Source of the DNA: RXOA01 sp964547105 | Lineage (GTDB): Bacteria > Bipolaricaulota > Bipolaricaulia > UBA7950 > UBA9294 | Reading direction: 5' to 3' | Assembly (NCBI GenBank): GCA_964547105.1 | Contig: CAZJLO010000001.1 | Coordinates: 99,453 to 163,452, forward strand | Length of the DNA: 64,000 nucleotides | Shown: positions 41,365 to 50,409 of the stretch, in pieces | How the letters are laid out: each line of letters starts with the position of its first letter | How positions within the stretch are numbered: position 1 is the stretch's first letter | Position numbers and translations under genes: made by a program | Notes under the pieces: generated by a model | The model's database searches: none | What the model was told of the DNA's origin: nothing | The model's input: the letters and a program-made list of their open reading frames with translations, nothing else

Positions 41365-42519
41365 ATGAGGAAGCAAGTAGTGGGTGCCATCCTTGCGCAT
41401 GGGCGGATGGGCTCAACCCAAGGGCAGAGTCTTGTTGAGCGAGCCCGCCTCGCCGTACTGTCCCGCCACATCTCATCGCTGCGAGACGCCGGAGTGGACC
41501 CTATAGCTGTTGCCACCGATGCAGCTCCCTTTCTTCGGGAAGAACTCGAACAGCAACCCCACGCGTGGATCGCAACTCCACACGAAGGCTTCGACTTCGG
41601 CAGGATGCTGAAGCAAGCGATCTCTTCTTTGTCGTTGTCTGCGTGTATCTACATCGGAAGTGGAGCCGGGGTCTTCCTTCGGTCTCGAGACTATGCCGCC
41701 CTGGTCGGGTGGGCGAAGAGTCCATTGCCCGGCGCTCTTCTCAACAACCTCTATTCCACCGATTTCGCTTCGATCGCCCATGCAGAGGAACTTCTCCGTC
41801 TTCGTCTCCCGCAGTTGGACAATCCCCTGGGAATGGCGCTCACGAACCAAGGCATGCCCTGTCGCTCTCTTCCGAGAAATCTGCGAACCCAATACGACAT
41901 CGACACTCCAACAGATGTTCTCCTGCTTGGCGCAACCGGCGAGGGAGGTGGGGTTCTTCCCGCGCGCTGGGCGCAGGATGTCGACATGTCGCCCATCGCC
42001 TCCATTCTGGATACGCTGACCGATCGGTCGAGTAGACTGTGGCTGTACGGCCGGGTGAATCCGACGACTTGGGCATGGTTTCAGGACAAGACAGCCTGCC
42101 AGACTGCCGGCGTCATCGAAGGCCGCGGATTGCGGAGCTACCAAGACTCAAGTACGGGCGGTGTCGCGTCTCACGTAATCGGATCTCTTCTTGCCAATGC
42201 CAACTGGAACAACTTCTTCGATTCGCTCGCCACCCACGCATCGGCGGCAATCCTTGACACCCGTCCGCTCTTGGCCGCCGGAGGCGGCGCCGTATCGACT
42301 GCAGATCGATTTCGAAGCGACTTGCTTCAAGCCGACCAAATCGACCATCCAGGATGGAGGGCGTTCACGAGAGCCGCAAGCGCATCCTCCCTCCCGGTCC
42401 TTCTTGGCGGCCATAACCTGACAAGCGGCGGAATGTATCTTCTTGGTCGAGCATGCTGGAAACGCCGAAACCTGGAACGTAGACTCTGTAGCAAGACGAC
42501 GTTGGAGAAGAAGGAGTAG
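41365..42519 (+). CDS. Protein of unknown function upstream of the SHMT-GcvT fusion (384 aa)
   Basis: Soluble protein from ATG 41365 (AAGGA eight bases upstream); the frame is open slightly further. The N-terminal VVGAILAHGRMGSTQGQSLVERARLAVLSRHISSLRDAGVDPIAVAT resembles the start of GT-A-fold nucleotidyltransferases (as in MobA/MocA-like proteins), and IYIGSGAGVFLRSRDYAALV could be the acidic-strand region, although the DxD motif is replaced. The C-terminal half (LLANANWNNFFDSLATHASAAILDTRPLLAAGGG) is not recognised. It lies two bases before the fusion gene, so the two are cotranslated and probably linked in function. Confidence 0.65.
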   Translation: MRKQVVGAILAHGRMGSTQGQSLVERARLAVLSRHISSLRDAGVDPIAVATDAAPFLREELEQQPHAWIATPHEGFDFGRMLKQAISSLSLSACIYIGSGAGVFLRSRDYAALVGWAKSPLPGALLNNLYSTDFASIAHAEELLRLRLPQLDNPLGMALTNQGMPCRSLPRNLRTQYDIDTPTDVLLLGATGEGGGVLPARWAQDVDMSPIASILDTLTDRSSRLWLYGRVNPTTWAWFQDKTACQTAGVIEGRGLRSYQDSSTGGVASHVIGSLLANANWNNFFDSLATHASAAILDTRPLLAAGGGAVSTADRFRSDLLQADQIDHPGWRAFTRAASASSLPVLLGGHNLTSGGMYLLGRACWKRRNLERRLCSKTTLEKKE

Positions 42520-42521
42520 TC

Positions 42522-45500
42522 ATGCATGTTCACCCTGATCTTCGTACATTGGCTGAGGTCGACCCGCTGACGGCAGAGTTGATCAAAATTGAGGAGCGCA
42601 GACAGCGGGAGAAGATTATCTTGATCCCGTCGGAGAGCTTTACGCAGCCTGCGGTGCGTGAGGCGCTTGGTTCGGCATTCACCAGCATCTATGCCGAGGG
42701 CTATCCGCGACGCGCTATGCGACGTTCCACAGAGGACGAACTATCCAATATCGATGCACAGCTTGCTTCGCATCGGCGATACGCGGACTGGCGTTTCTAC
42801 AAGGGAACGGACCTCGCCAACCTCATGGAGTCGCTTGCCGGACGACGCGCTGCGGAGTGTTTCGCAACACCGGATATCCCGGCCGACCAGATCTTTGCCA
42901 ACGTCCAGCCAATCTCTGGCGCAGCGGCAAATCTCGCCGTGTACGAGGCGTTTGTCAAGCCCGGTGAGACAGTGATGGGTTTGGATTTGACCGAAGGCGG
43001 TCATCTGACCCACGGGTCGCAGTTCAACATCACTGGGAAGCGCTACAACATCGTGTCCTATGCCACTGACCCAGCTACCGGGCGCCTGGATTACGATCGA
43101 ATCCGGGAGATGGCTCGGGAATTCCGTCCAAAGATGATCATTGCCGGATTCACGTCCTATCCGTGGCAGCCTGATTGGAAGCAGTTCCGGTCGATCGCGG
43201 ACGAGGTCGGAGCGATCCTTCTTGCGGACGTTGCTCATGTCGCCGGGATGATCATCGGAGGCGTGTATCCTAACCCCATTGGCTACGCAGATGTCATCGC
43301 CTTCACGACCCACAAGACCCTCTGCGGAGGGCGCGGCGCCGTGATCCTATCCACCGATCCGGCCATTGCATCGCGCATCGATTCGTCGGTATTTCCGGGA
43401 CAACAGGGCGGCCCTCATGTAAACAAGTTCGCCGCCCATGCCGTAGCGTTCAAGACGGCTCAGTCCGATGCCTTCCGGCAGCTCCAACATCAGATCGTGG
43501 AAAACGCTTCGGCGCTGGCTTCGGCGCTTGTCGATAACGGATTGACGCTTGCCTACGGAGGAACCAACACGCATCTTCTGCTCGTCGACCTCAGACCTCT
43601 TGCTACGGACACGGGATTCCCGGTCATGGGCGAGATCGCTTCGCGTGTTCTTGATCTTGCCGGAATCGTCTGCAACAAGAACACCATCCCGGGAGATCGA
43701 AGCGCCGGTGATGCACGCGGGATCCGCCTCGGCACACCGTGGGCGACCCAGCGCGGGATGGGCCCCAATGAGATGAACGAGCTGGCGGGAATCATTGCCT
43801 CCGTTCTCAAGAACATCCATCCGTTTGAGTACATCGGATTGACCGGGGCGCTGTCCCGCGGGAAGCTTCCGCTTGATGTTCTTGAGGAAGCCCGCAAGGC
43901 CGTCGGCGAGCTCATCAAGCGTGTAGACGGCGACGTCTCTCCCCGCTCCGCGAGAAGTTCCGTGTCCGGACTTGCCCAAGAAGTGGGCATCCTTCGCGTT
44001 CATCAAGGGAGAGCTTCGTCGCTTCTGGGTGAAGCATCGACCCAAAATGTCGAACAGCTGGGCATCGGTGAAACGACGCGATCATTGTTCCTTGACGAAC
44101 ACGCTGAGTTGATGGACGAAGTCACCGTTGGACGTCTGGATACCCAGGATTTCCTGTTGCTGACCCACCGTGACCGGGTGGACCGTCTCCAGGCATGGCT
44201 GCGCGGATTGGCGGATGGGTATGTTCTGTTTGATCCACAGGATATTTTCCGCAAGGTTCAGGGACCGGCAACCGTCGACCGGCTTCGCGCCGAAGACGTC
44301 CCCGAAACCTATCAGGCCTGGCTCACCCTTCCGCTTCCCGAACCCCGTGAAGGCCAGTCGGCTGCTTCGCTGTACGAGGAAATGCCACAGGTCTTCGATG
44401 TCAGTAAGCCCTATTTCATCGGCCAGGGAGCGCTCGAACTTCCGGCGTCGGATGTGATGCGGCGCGAGTTCGTCTGGGAGCCAAAGGACCAGCCCATCAA
44501 GCGAACGCCCCTGTATGATGCCCACGTGGAAGCTGGGGCGCGGATGGTGCCATTCGCCGGATGGGAGATGCCAGTTTGGTATCAGTCGGCCTTGGCTGAG
44601 CATCGCGCCGTGCGAGAGCAAGCCGGATTGTACGACCTCGGTCACATGGGCGTGTTCTCCGTCAGCGGAACGTCGGCCGCCGCCTTCCTCAATTCAGTCA
44701 CATCCAATTACGCGGATTGGCTTCAGCCGGGCGAGTCGCAGTACGCCTATCTTTTTGGGCCCGACGGATCCGTGCTCGATGACATTTTCCTCTATCGTCG
44801 ATCTGTGGATCGGTTCCTTGTCGTGGTCAATGCGGCAAATGAGGACAAGGATTGGGAATGGCTTACCGGGGTCAATAAGGGTCGCTATCTGATCGATACG
44901 CAGTTCCCTTCCCGACGCCCATCCGGACCGGTGACACTGCAGAACCTCAAACAGGATCGCGGGGTCATGGACATGGCCCTTCAGGGGCCGCGCAGCCGAG
45001 AGATTCTCAGCCTTCTCTTGACCGATGCGCAGGCCGCGTTGCTCGGGTCGCTTCGCCGTACCGAATTCTGTGAGCTTGATGTCGAAAGACGTCAGCTGCT
45101 GGTCGCAAGAACAGGCTACACGGGAGAGGAGATCGGTTACGAGATCTATGTTTCAGGCGCCGACGCCGTTTGGCTCTGGAACCGCCTCCTCGAAGCCGGA
45201 GCCCCCCTCGGACTTGCTCCCTGCGGGCTTGCATCGCGCGATTCGACAAGAACCGAGGCCGGGCTTCCGCGCTATGGTCACGAGTTGGCGGGGGTTCACG
45301 AAGTCAGTCCGTTCGAGGCGGGTTTCGCGTCCTACGTGAAGCTGCACAAGCCGTTCTTCGTCGGACGTGATGCCTGCGTAGCATCCTCCCGGCGGCAGAC
45401 TCGCCAGATCGTCCGCTTCGAAGCCCTTAGTGAAGCCAATCGCCCGATCCACCCTGGTGCGACCGTAATCGATCTCAACGGGTCGTATGTCGGGCGGGTC

Positions 45501-45734
45501 ACAAGCTGCGTCGTGCTTGAGCGATCGCAGATCGGTCTCGCATTGATCGACGGCAAGGCCGCGGCAATCGATCCCGGCACACGGCTGATCGTCCTCAACC
45601 CTCAACGACGCCATGAGGCAACCAAACCATCGATGGAGTTGACGGTCGGAGATCGGGTGGCTATCCCTCTCCCCGTACGAATTGTGCCCCGATTCATGCA
45701 GCGCTCGGCAATAGCGGATAGCGGAGATGAATGA
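42522..45734 (+). CDS. Serine hydroxymethyltransferase-aminomethyltransferase (GlyA-GcvT) fusion
   Basis: 1070-aa fusion. Residues 1-470 are [30 protein letters not shown]-like [15 protein letters not shown], the PLP lysine K265 in [13 protein letters not shown]. Residues about 658-1060 are a complete Gcv[59 protein letters not shown] and [21 protein letters not shown]. The segment of residues 485-600 looks like a decayed GcvT N-domain ([41 protein letters not shown]). Both activities use tetrahydrofolate and glycine, so transfer of the one-carbon unit between sites is plausible. No gcvH or gcvP is in the window. Confidence 0.9.
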   Translation: MHVHPDLRTLAEVDPLTAELIKIEERRQREKIILIPSESFTQPAVREALGSAFTSIYAEGYPRRAMRRSTEDELSNIDAQLASHRRYADWRFYKGTDLANLMESLAGRRAAECFATPDIPADQIFANVQPISGAAANLAVYEAFVKPGETVMGLDLTEGGHLTHGSQFNITGKRYNIVSYATDPATGRLDYDRIREMAREFRPKMIIAGFTSYPWQPDWKQFRSIADEVGAILLADVAHVAGMIIGGVYPNPIGYADVIAFTTHKTLCGGRGAVILSTDPAIASRIDSSVFPGQQGGPHVNKFAAHAVAFKTAQSDAFRQLQHQIVENASALASALVDNGLTLAYGGTNTHLLLVDLRPLATDTGFPVMGEIASRVLDLAGIVCNKNTIPGDRSAGDARGIRLGTPWATQRGMGPNEMNELAGIIASVLKNIHPFEYIGLTGALSRGKLPLDVLEEARKAVGELIKRVDGDVSPRSARSSVSGLAQEVGILRVHQGRASSLLGEASTQNVEQLGIGETTRSLFLDEHAELMDEVTVGRLDTQDFLLLTHRDRVDRLQAWLRGLADGYVLFDPQDIFRKVQGPATVDRLRAEDVPETYQAWLTLPLPEPREGQSAASLYEEMPQVFDVSKPYFIGQGALELPASDVMRREFVWEPKDQPIKRTPLYDAHVEAGARMVPFAGWEMPVWYQSALAEHRAVREQAGLYDLGHMGVFSVSGTSAAAFLNSVTSNYADWLQPGESQYAYLFGPDGSVLDDIFLYRRSVDRFLVVVNAANEDKDWEWLTGVNKGRYLIDTQFPSRRPSGPVTLQNLKQDRGVMDMALQGPRSREILSLLLTDAQAALLGSLRRTEFCELDVERRQLLVARTGYTGEEIGYEIYVSGADAVWLWNRLLEAGAPLGLAPCGLASRDSTRTEAGLPRYGHELAGVHEVSPFEAGFASYVKLHKPFFVGRDACVASSRRQTRQIVRFEALSEANRPIHPGATVIDLNGSYVGRVTSCVVLERSQIGLALIDGKAAAIDPGTRLIVLNPQRRHEATKPSMELTVGDRVAIPLPVRIVPRFMQRSAIADSGDE

Positions 45735-45842
45735 GAATCTGCGTACAAGGAATACGAGTTCCAAACTGCGTTTTCGGCATTTTTCGGAACGAATGTCCCC
45801 CGGAAGAATACCGGAAACTGACAAGGAAAGAGACCTGGGGAC

Positions 45843-45871
45843 TTGGCAATCGCCGTTCTGGCGACTAAACT
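45843..45871 (+). promoter_or_regulatory. Promoter of the second HU gene
   Basis: TTGGCA (45843-45848) and TAAACT (45866-45871) are 17 bases apart, 36 bases upstream of the GTG start. Confidence 0.5.
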
Positions 45872-45907
45872 GAGGCCCGAGTTCTGAAAAGCACGAGGAG
45901 GTACAGC

Positions 45908-46195
45908 GTGAACAAGGCAGAGTTGGCGGAGAAACTCGCGGCCAAGGCTGGGCTTACGAAGAAGGGGGCGTACCAGGTCATCGATGGAATCATCGACGTG
46001 ATCACGGAATCGCTCACAAAGAGCGAAGCCGTGAACCTTACCGGGTTCGGGAAGTTCGAAGTTCGCTCACGAAAAGCCACGACGCGGATTAACCCGCAGA
46101 GCGGGAAGAAGTTCAAGGTTCCCGCGAAGGTGGTTCCTGCATTCAAGCCTGGCAAGAACCTCAAGGAAACTGTCGCGAAGAAGGCAAAGAAGTAG
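45908..46195 (+). CDS. hup: HU-family DNA-binding protein (second copy)
   Basis: 95-aa HU: MNKAELAEKLAAKAGLTKKGAYQVID, AVNLTGFGKFEVRSRKATTRINPQSGKKF, VPAKVVPAFKPGKNLKE and a lysine-rich end. The GTG at 45908 follows GAGGAGGT. It has its own promoter and a strong terminator, so it is a single-gene unit. It is distinct from the copy at 39788 on the other strand. Confidence 0.95.
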   Translation: MNKAELAEKLAAKAGLTKKGAYQVIDGIIDVITESLTKSEAVNLTGFGKFEVRSRKATTRINPQSGKKFKVPAKVVPAFKPGKNLKETVAKKAKK

Positions 46196-46216
46196 CCTCG
46201 CCGCAACAGATGTCCT

Positions 46217-46270
46217 GCGCCGGAAGTGCTCATCAACAGAACTGATGAGGGCTTCCGGCGCTTTTTCTCT
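46217..46270 (+). terminator. Intrinsic terminator after the second HU gene
   Basis: GCGCCGGAAG (46217-46226) pairs with CTTCCGGCGC (46252-46261); inside it CTCATCA pairs with TGATGAG. TTTTTCTCTTT follows. A textbook intrinsic terminator. Confidence 0.85.
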
Positions 46271-46312
46271 TTGTTCAAGCTCGATTGCTCGAATCGGGCA
46301 GAATGAGTGCGG

Positions 46313-46747
46313 CTAATTCAGACGGGGATCGCCTTCGGAAGGTGGTGCCGTTTTCGCCATCCACTGCAAGTTCTTCGGAAGAACGGATTGCAGAGACGCC
46401 GCCAAGTCGCACCAAGCATCCCGTTCGGCGACAACCTCACGAAGCTTCTCCTGGAGGTACTCCATAATCAGCGTCGCGTGAACATCGGCTTGTTCTTGCT
46501 CGGTTTCAAGCAGCGATGTTGCTTCTCCTCGCACCCGTTCGGCAGCCTCGCGGATCGGGATTCCTTCCTCACGACGAAGCTCCTCAAGCCTGCGGAGAAT
46601 GATCAACGCTTCGTGAGTAAACACAAGCTTGTTGTTCTTGCCTCGTGATTGAAAGGCGTCAAGAAGATCGCTTAACGCATCGATCCGCGCACGTACAGCA
46701 CGTTTCGACATTCCTAGTTCGTTTGCAAGGTCTTTGAGCGTCGCCAT
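46313..46747 (-). CDS. MerR-like DNA-binding protein with coiled-coil tail
   Basis: 144 aa. The N-terminal helix-turn-helix (LKDLANELGMSKRAVRARIDALSDLL), a short middle part resembling the MerR wing and second helices (LVFTHEALIILRRLEELRREEGIPIREAAERV), and a charged helical C-terminus suited to dimerisation. There is no effector domain. The ATG lies nine bases after a perfect TATAAT, with no Shine-Dalgarno. Similar small proteins bind DNA near the replication or chromosome-organisation genes in other bacteria, but its target is not known. Confidence 0.75.
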   Translation of the reverse strand: MATLKDLANELGMSKRAVRARIDALSDLLDAFQSRGKNNKLVFTHEALIILRRLEELRREEGIPIREAAERVRGEATSLLETEQEQADVHATLIMEYLQEKLREVVAERDAWCDLAASLQSVLPKNLQWMAKTAPPSEGDPRLN

Positions 46748-46756
46748 GACGTACAG

Positions 46757-46762
46757 ATTATA
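46757..46762 (-). promoter_or_regulatory. -10 element of the MerR-like gene, near-leaderless
   Basis: Perfect TATAAT on the minus strand, nine bases before the ATG at 46747. The predicted start leaves a leader of only one to three bases. No clear -35 is seen. Confidence 0.45.
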
Positions 46763-46803
46763 CGAAACACGTCGAGATGTGCACGCCCCATCGGAGCAAG
46801 ATT

Positions 46804-46846
46804 CGCCTCCGGAATGACCTTGTAGATGTCGTTCCGGAGGCGTTTC
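46804..46846. terminator. GC-rich hairpin between the MerR-like and Cys-rich genes
   Basis: CGCCTCCGGAA (46804-46814) and TTCCGGAGGCG (46832-46842) pair over 11 bases around a 17-base loop. On the plus strand TTTCCC follows; on the minus strand, the direction of nearby transcription, no T-run is seen. It is most likely a 3'-end hairpin for the Cys-rich gene. Confidence 0.45.
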
Positions 46847-46880
46847 CCACCTAGACGATGATTCCTGCCCGCTCCGGAGA

Positions 46881-47462
46881 CTAGGGAGTGCTGCTTCCTG
46901 TTTGCACGATCGTCAACTCGATTCGGAAGAAGGAAGTCGATTCGCTTGCTTCATTGGTGATTCTCACGTACGGCAACCCAAACGGAGGGCAGCAGGGCAC
47001 CGAAGACGGGATATCCCCACAGCACGTCAGGCAAGGACACCAGCACGGCCACACGGGGCACGGTCGCTCGACAAACTCGACAACCGTTCCGTACTCGCCG
47101 GCGGTGTCCGTGATGACGACTACCCGATAGAAGCCAGGTGGAATCTGATTTCCCCATTGATCGCACCCGTTCCAAGCCATCTCAAAACCGTGGGATTTCG
47201 GCTCGACGAAGGATGCTCCGTTGAGCGCAAACCCGTCCAGCGTCTCCACGCGCCATCCGGTCACCAGCGGTGTGGGACAACCGCCGCAAGCAAAGAAGAA
47301 ATCCACCGGAACAACCAATTCGAACAGGACCTGATCGCCGCTCCAGAAGGACGTGTAGCAGTCTGGGACGCCTTCCGTCGTCGATCCGCAACCACATTGC
47401 CCCCATGCCGCTCCAGCCAACAGAACGACCCCAATCAGCGCCCACAGGACTGATCGCCGCAT
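46881..47462 (-). CDS. Exported cysteine-rich protein of unknown function
   Basis: 193 aa from the ATG at 47462, with AGGAGG at good spacing. A signal peptide (SVLWALIGVVLLAGAAWG) is followed at once by QCGCGS. About 17 cysteines are spread through the chain, clustered as CPVWPCWCPCLTCC and VPCCPPF near the C-terminus; GNQIPPGFYRVVVI in the middle resembles an Ig/FlgD-like strand pair. The cysteines may form disulfides or bind metal outside the cell. The frame is open upstream, but that part is antisense-frame readthrough into the lysine genes. Confidence 0.72.
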   Translation of the reverse strand: MRRSVLWALIGVVLLAGAAWGQCGCGSTTEGVPDCYTSFWSGDQVLFELVVPVDFFFACGGCPTPLVTGWRVETLDGFALNGASFVEPKSHGFEMAWNGCDQWGNQIPPGFYRVVVITDTAGEYGTVVEFVERPCPVWPCWCPCLTCCGDIPSSVPCCPPFGLPYVRITNEASESTSFFRIELTIVQTGSSTP

Positions 47463-47614
47463 CACGTTCCTCCTAAAGCCTTTGGTGCATGCACGGAGCC
47501 ATCCGATGATTCCGTTTCGGCTCATCCCAATCCATCTTCCTTCCGCGAAGATGGTCCATTTGTAGCTACACCCTGGCGGCCAATTTGTTTCGTCCGCGCC
47601 ACAAGGCAAGTGGA

Positions 47615-48949
47615 TCAGACAGGCAGCTGTTCGATTCTCTCTTCGAAACGAATCCCCAATCGCTCCAGTTCGGAAAGGACCGGTTCGTAGATTTCCGGGA
47701 GAACCGGAATCTGTACGCCGGTGAGACGAATCTCTTCCTGCAAGATCAGCCGTGTCGCAATCGCCGCCGGCAGCCCCACGGTTCGCGACATCGAGGTGTC
47801 TCCTCCGGGAATGCCGTAGTCGATCATCGTGGATGTCGTCTTCTCCCGGGTACCATCCGGATATCGAGCGACAAACTGGTGTTGCATGACCAGCATGTCC
47901 CGCTCCATCGAAGCGTACACCATCAGATCGAGCATTCTCATTGCCAGAACATCCAGCAACGTCGTCGCACCTTCGGGAAGAGGTGTATCGCTCAAGAATC
48001 CGAGCCATTCGAGATCCGAAATCGGTTTGCTGTCGGCGGAGACTCCAAGATGAATCGCAAGCGCGTTGCGGAGGTCGGAAAGGTCCGCGTTGGAGCCTAT
48101 CAGGTTCGCAGTCAACTGGGCGAAGGTCATGCCCCCGAGATCGCTACGCTCTGTCTCGTCGAGCAACCCCAGCTCCACAACCCTCGTCAGCGTGTCACAC
48201 CATCCCGGATACCGCAACGTTCCACGGAACATCGTCTCGACCTCGGGGATCCCGTAGGTTTCGATGTAAGGGAGAGAATCGCGGTTCGGATACACCTCGA
48301 GGGTTCCGAACCCGGCAATCTCCGCCGGCCAGTGGTGCGAGAACAAATCCGCTCCGGGGATATCGACTGTCTCTCCATTCTCAAGGAACCGCGCCGGGTT
48401 CTTTCCGGCCATGACCACACCGCGGGGCGCCCAAGAGAACTTGTAGCCCATCGGGTTGTCATTCGCCTCCGGTGCCGGAAGACCGCCGGTGTTCGAATGA
48501 AAACTCTGAAGCTTCCCGCCGCGATCGTGAATGTGATGGATCACTCTCATCGCCGACATGTGATCGATCCCCGGATCCACGCCGATCTCGTTCAGCAGCA
48601 CAACGCCGGCCTGCTTTGCATCGCCGTCCAGGGCCATCATCGCATCCTTCACGTAGGATGTTGTGACCATCTGTTTCCCGTGCTTCACGCAAAATCCGGC
48701 GACCACAGGGTGATGCACGTAGGGCAGCAAGCTCACGGCAAGATCTGCGTCGCGAACAAGCGCCTCTAGTGCCTCTCGATCATCGACGTTGACCGTCTTC
48801 GCGCGCCCGTTCGGGGCGTCGCCGACAAGCCGCTCGGCCTTGGCCAGCGTTCGACTGGCCACGGTCACCTCGAATTCGGGAACGGCAACCAGGTACTGCA
48901 CGAGCGGCTTTGCGACCAATCCGGCACCGAGGACAAGAATGCGTTTCAC
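47615..48949 (-). CDS. Saccharopine dehydrogenase, glutamate-forming type (SDH)
   Basis: 444-aa NAD(P)-dependent enzyme resembling Lys9 and the SDH half of animal/plant AASS. Rossmann start KRILVLGAGLVAKPLVQYL, then SLLPYVHHPVVAGFCVKHGKQMVTTSYV and NEIGVDPGIDHMSAM, with the substrate region SFHSNTGGLPAPEANDNPMGYKFSW. It oxidises saccharopine to glutamate and aminoadipate semialdehyde. It overlaps the LKR gene by four bases; together they form a catabolic lysine pathway. Direction is inferred from the pairing. Confidence 0.9.
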   Translation of the reverse strand: MKRILVLGAGLVAKPLVQYLVAVPEFEVTVASRTLAKAERLVGDAPNGRAKTVNVDDREALEALVRDADLAVSLLPYVHHPVVAGFCVKHGKQMVTTSYVKDAMMALDGDAKQAGVVLLNEIGVDPGIDHMSAMRVIHHIHDRGGKLQSFHSNTGGLPAPEANDNPMGYKFSWAPRGVVMAGKNPARFLENGETVDIPGADLFSHHWPAEIAGFGTLEVYPNRDSLPYIETYGIPEVETMFRGTLRYPGWCDTLTRVVELGLLDETERSDLGGMTFAQLTANLIGSNADLSDLRNALAIHLGVSADSKPISDLEWLGFLSDTPLPEGATTLLDVLAMRMLDLMVYASMERDMLVMQHQFVARYPDGTREKTTSTMIDYGIPGGDTSMSRTVGLPAAIATRLILQEEIRLTGVQIPVLPEIYEPVLSELERLGIRFEERIEQLPV

Positions 48950-50289
48950 TTCACACCTTCCTTTGCTGATGTCCCGTACTGCTTGAGAGGTTCCTCAAGG
49001 TATGTGTAGCTCGGGGCAAGACGCCCGTGATAAGCGATGACGGCGCGCCGGACCTCGGGAGGCAAGCCGCTCTGCTCCAGTGGCTTGTGCAAGTCGGCTC
49101 GAGCCAGCTCCGGAAGAAGACCGGCAAGAATCCGGCTGAAGAACGCCGAAGATTCACGTGGAAGCTCCGTAGGAAGAATCTCCACCGCCATCACCACCGG
49201 GCCTTCGCCTTCGACCCCATCCTGCGTTTCGCCGCTTCGCGGGTCGAACACATACACGGGATTGTCCGGCTCGGTCGCCCTAACCGTCGATTCGATAGAA
49301 CCTTCGATGTCACAGGTGATATCTCCGATCACCTGCAACCGCAAAGCTCCCGCTTCCAGCCGCTTGCGCAGGTACTCGCGCGTCACCAACCGCGGATAGC
49401 GTGGTTCCCAGTAGATGCAATTGACGAGCACATCCAGCTCGTCGAGGAACATCTCGAAACGCCCCCGGTATGTCTCAGGGTGGTGGTAGTACGCGTCGAG
49501 ATCGAAGCTCTGGTCGGGATCGATGGGAGCGGCCATATGTCGCTCCTCGAACACCGCTTTGCCGATCACGTAGGGCGATAGCCGCGACGATCCATGAATT
49601 CCCGAGAGTTCCTCCGGCTCGATCTGCATCGTCGGAAGCAAGTCGAGAATCTCTTGGGCGCCTTTGGAGACGTTGCCGTAGCCGGCAACTCCGACCACAA
49701 ACGGTCCAAGCTTGGGCGGAAGACCGTCCGCACGGATCTTGTCTCCGATTCGAGCGATGTCGTTCTTCGCCTCTTCGAGGTCGCTGTAGGCAAGAGCTCG
49801 GCGCACTTCCGAGAACGGCGTCCGAATCCCTCGATACTCAAGCCGTTGTCCGAGAGCCCAAAGCGTGTCGATCATCCCCGCCAGTCCGGCAAAGTTTCCG
49901 AAGAAAATCAGCCGCCGCCCTTCGTCGTCCACAATCCTCTCATAGTCGATCAGCGTGCAGCCCAGATCGAGGAGCCGCTGCAGCATCGGCATGTTGTACG
50001 GCTGCCCTTTGATCGTGTGAGAGAAGTATAGGTACTTCTTGTCGGTAGCCAGTCGCTCGTTGGGAACCTCCTTGATGCCAACGATCAGGGGACAATCGTC
50101 AAGGGATTCCACTACCGGGACTCCGGCCGCACGGTACTCATCATCGGTGTAGGCCCGCTTCGCTGAGCGTTGAACTACAATCTCCAGCCCTTCTTCCGTT
50201 CGAAGACGGCGTGCGTCTTCCGGTGTCAGGGGAGTTCGTCGCTCCCAGGCATACATGTCTTCGATGCGGATTCCGATCCGTGGTTTCAT
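48946..50289 (-). CDS. Lysine-ketoglutarate reductase-like protein (LKR)
   Basis: 447 aa from ATG 50289 (AAGGAGG upstream; a GTG/ATG-like start at 50316 has none). It resembles the LKR half of bifunctional AASS and alanine dehydrogenase/transhydrogenase N-domains: IGIRIEDMYAWERRTPLTPEDARRL, LYFSHTIKGQPYNMPML, FFGNFAGLAGMIDTLWALG, VVGVAGYGNVSKGAQEIL and VIGDITCDIEGSIE. It should condense lysine with 2-oxoglutarate to give saccharopine. The adjoining SDH gene completes the pair. Confidence 0.88.
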   Translation of the reverse strand: MKPRIGIRIEDMYAWERRTPLTPEDARRLRTEEGLEIVVQRSAKRAYTDDEYRAAGVPVVESLDDCPLIVGIKEVPNERLATDKKYLYFSHTIKGQPYNMPMLQRLLDLGCTLIDYERIVDDEGRRLIFFGNFAGLAGMIDTLWALGQRLEYRGIRTPFSEVRRALAYSDLEEAKNDIARIGDKIRADGLPPKLGPFVVGVAGYGNVSKGAQEILDLLPTMQIEPEELSGIHGSSRLSPYVIGKAVFEERHMAAPIDPDQSFDLDAYYHHPETYRGRFEMFLDELDVLVNCIYWEPRYPRLVTREYLRKRLEAGALRLQVIGDITCDIEGSIESTVRATEPDNPVYVFDPRSGETQDGVEGEGPVVMAVEILPTELPRESSAFFSRILAGLLPELARADLHKPLEQSGLPPEVRRAVIAYHGRLAPSYTYLEEPLKQYGTSAKEGVK

Positions 50290-50409
50290 CCAGGCCTCCT
50301 TAGGATGGGTTAGCAACAGGAGTCGGGTCGTTTCGCGCCGCGAGTATACGCCCCCGTTCCGATGGTGGCAATCTCCATATCGGGCAACAGGACAGCATTC
50401 CTTGCCTGA

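Noticed and set aside
42400..42521. Glycine riboswitch upstream of the SHMT-GcvT gene
   Set aside because: The upstream region is coding sequence of the preceding gene with only a two-base gap; there is no room for an aptamer.
46881..48008. A 375-aa frame upstream of and including the Cys-rich protein
   Set aside because: The extra N-terminal part overlaps the saccharopine dehydrogenase gene in another frame. AGGAGG and a signal peptide mark the start at 47462.
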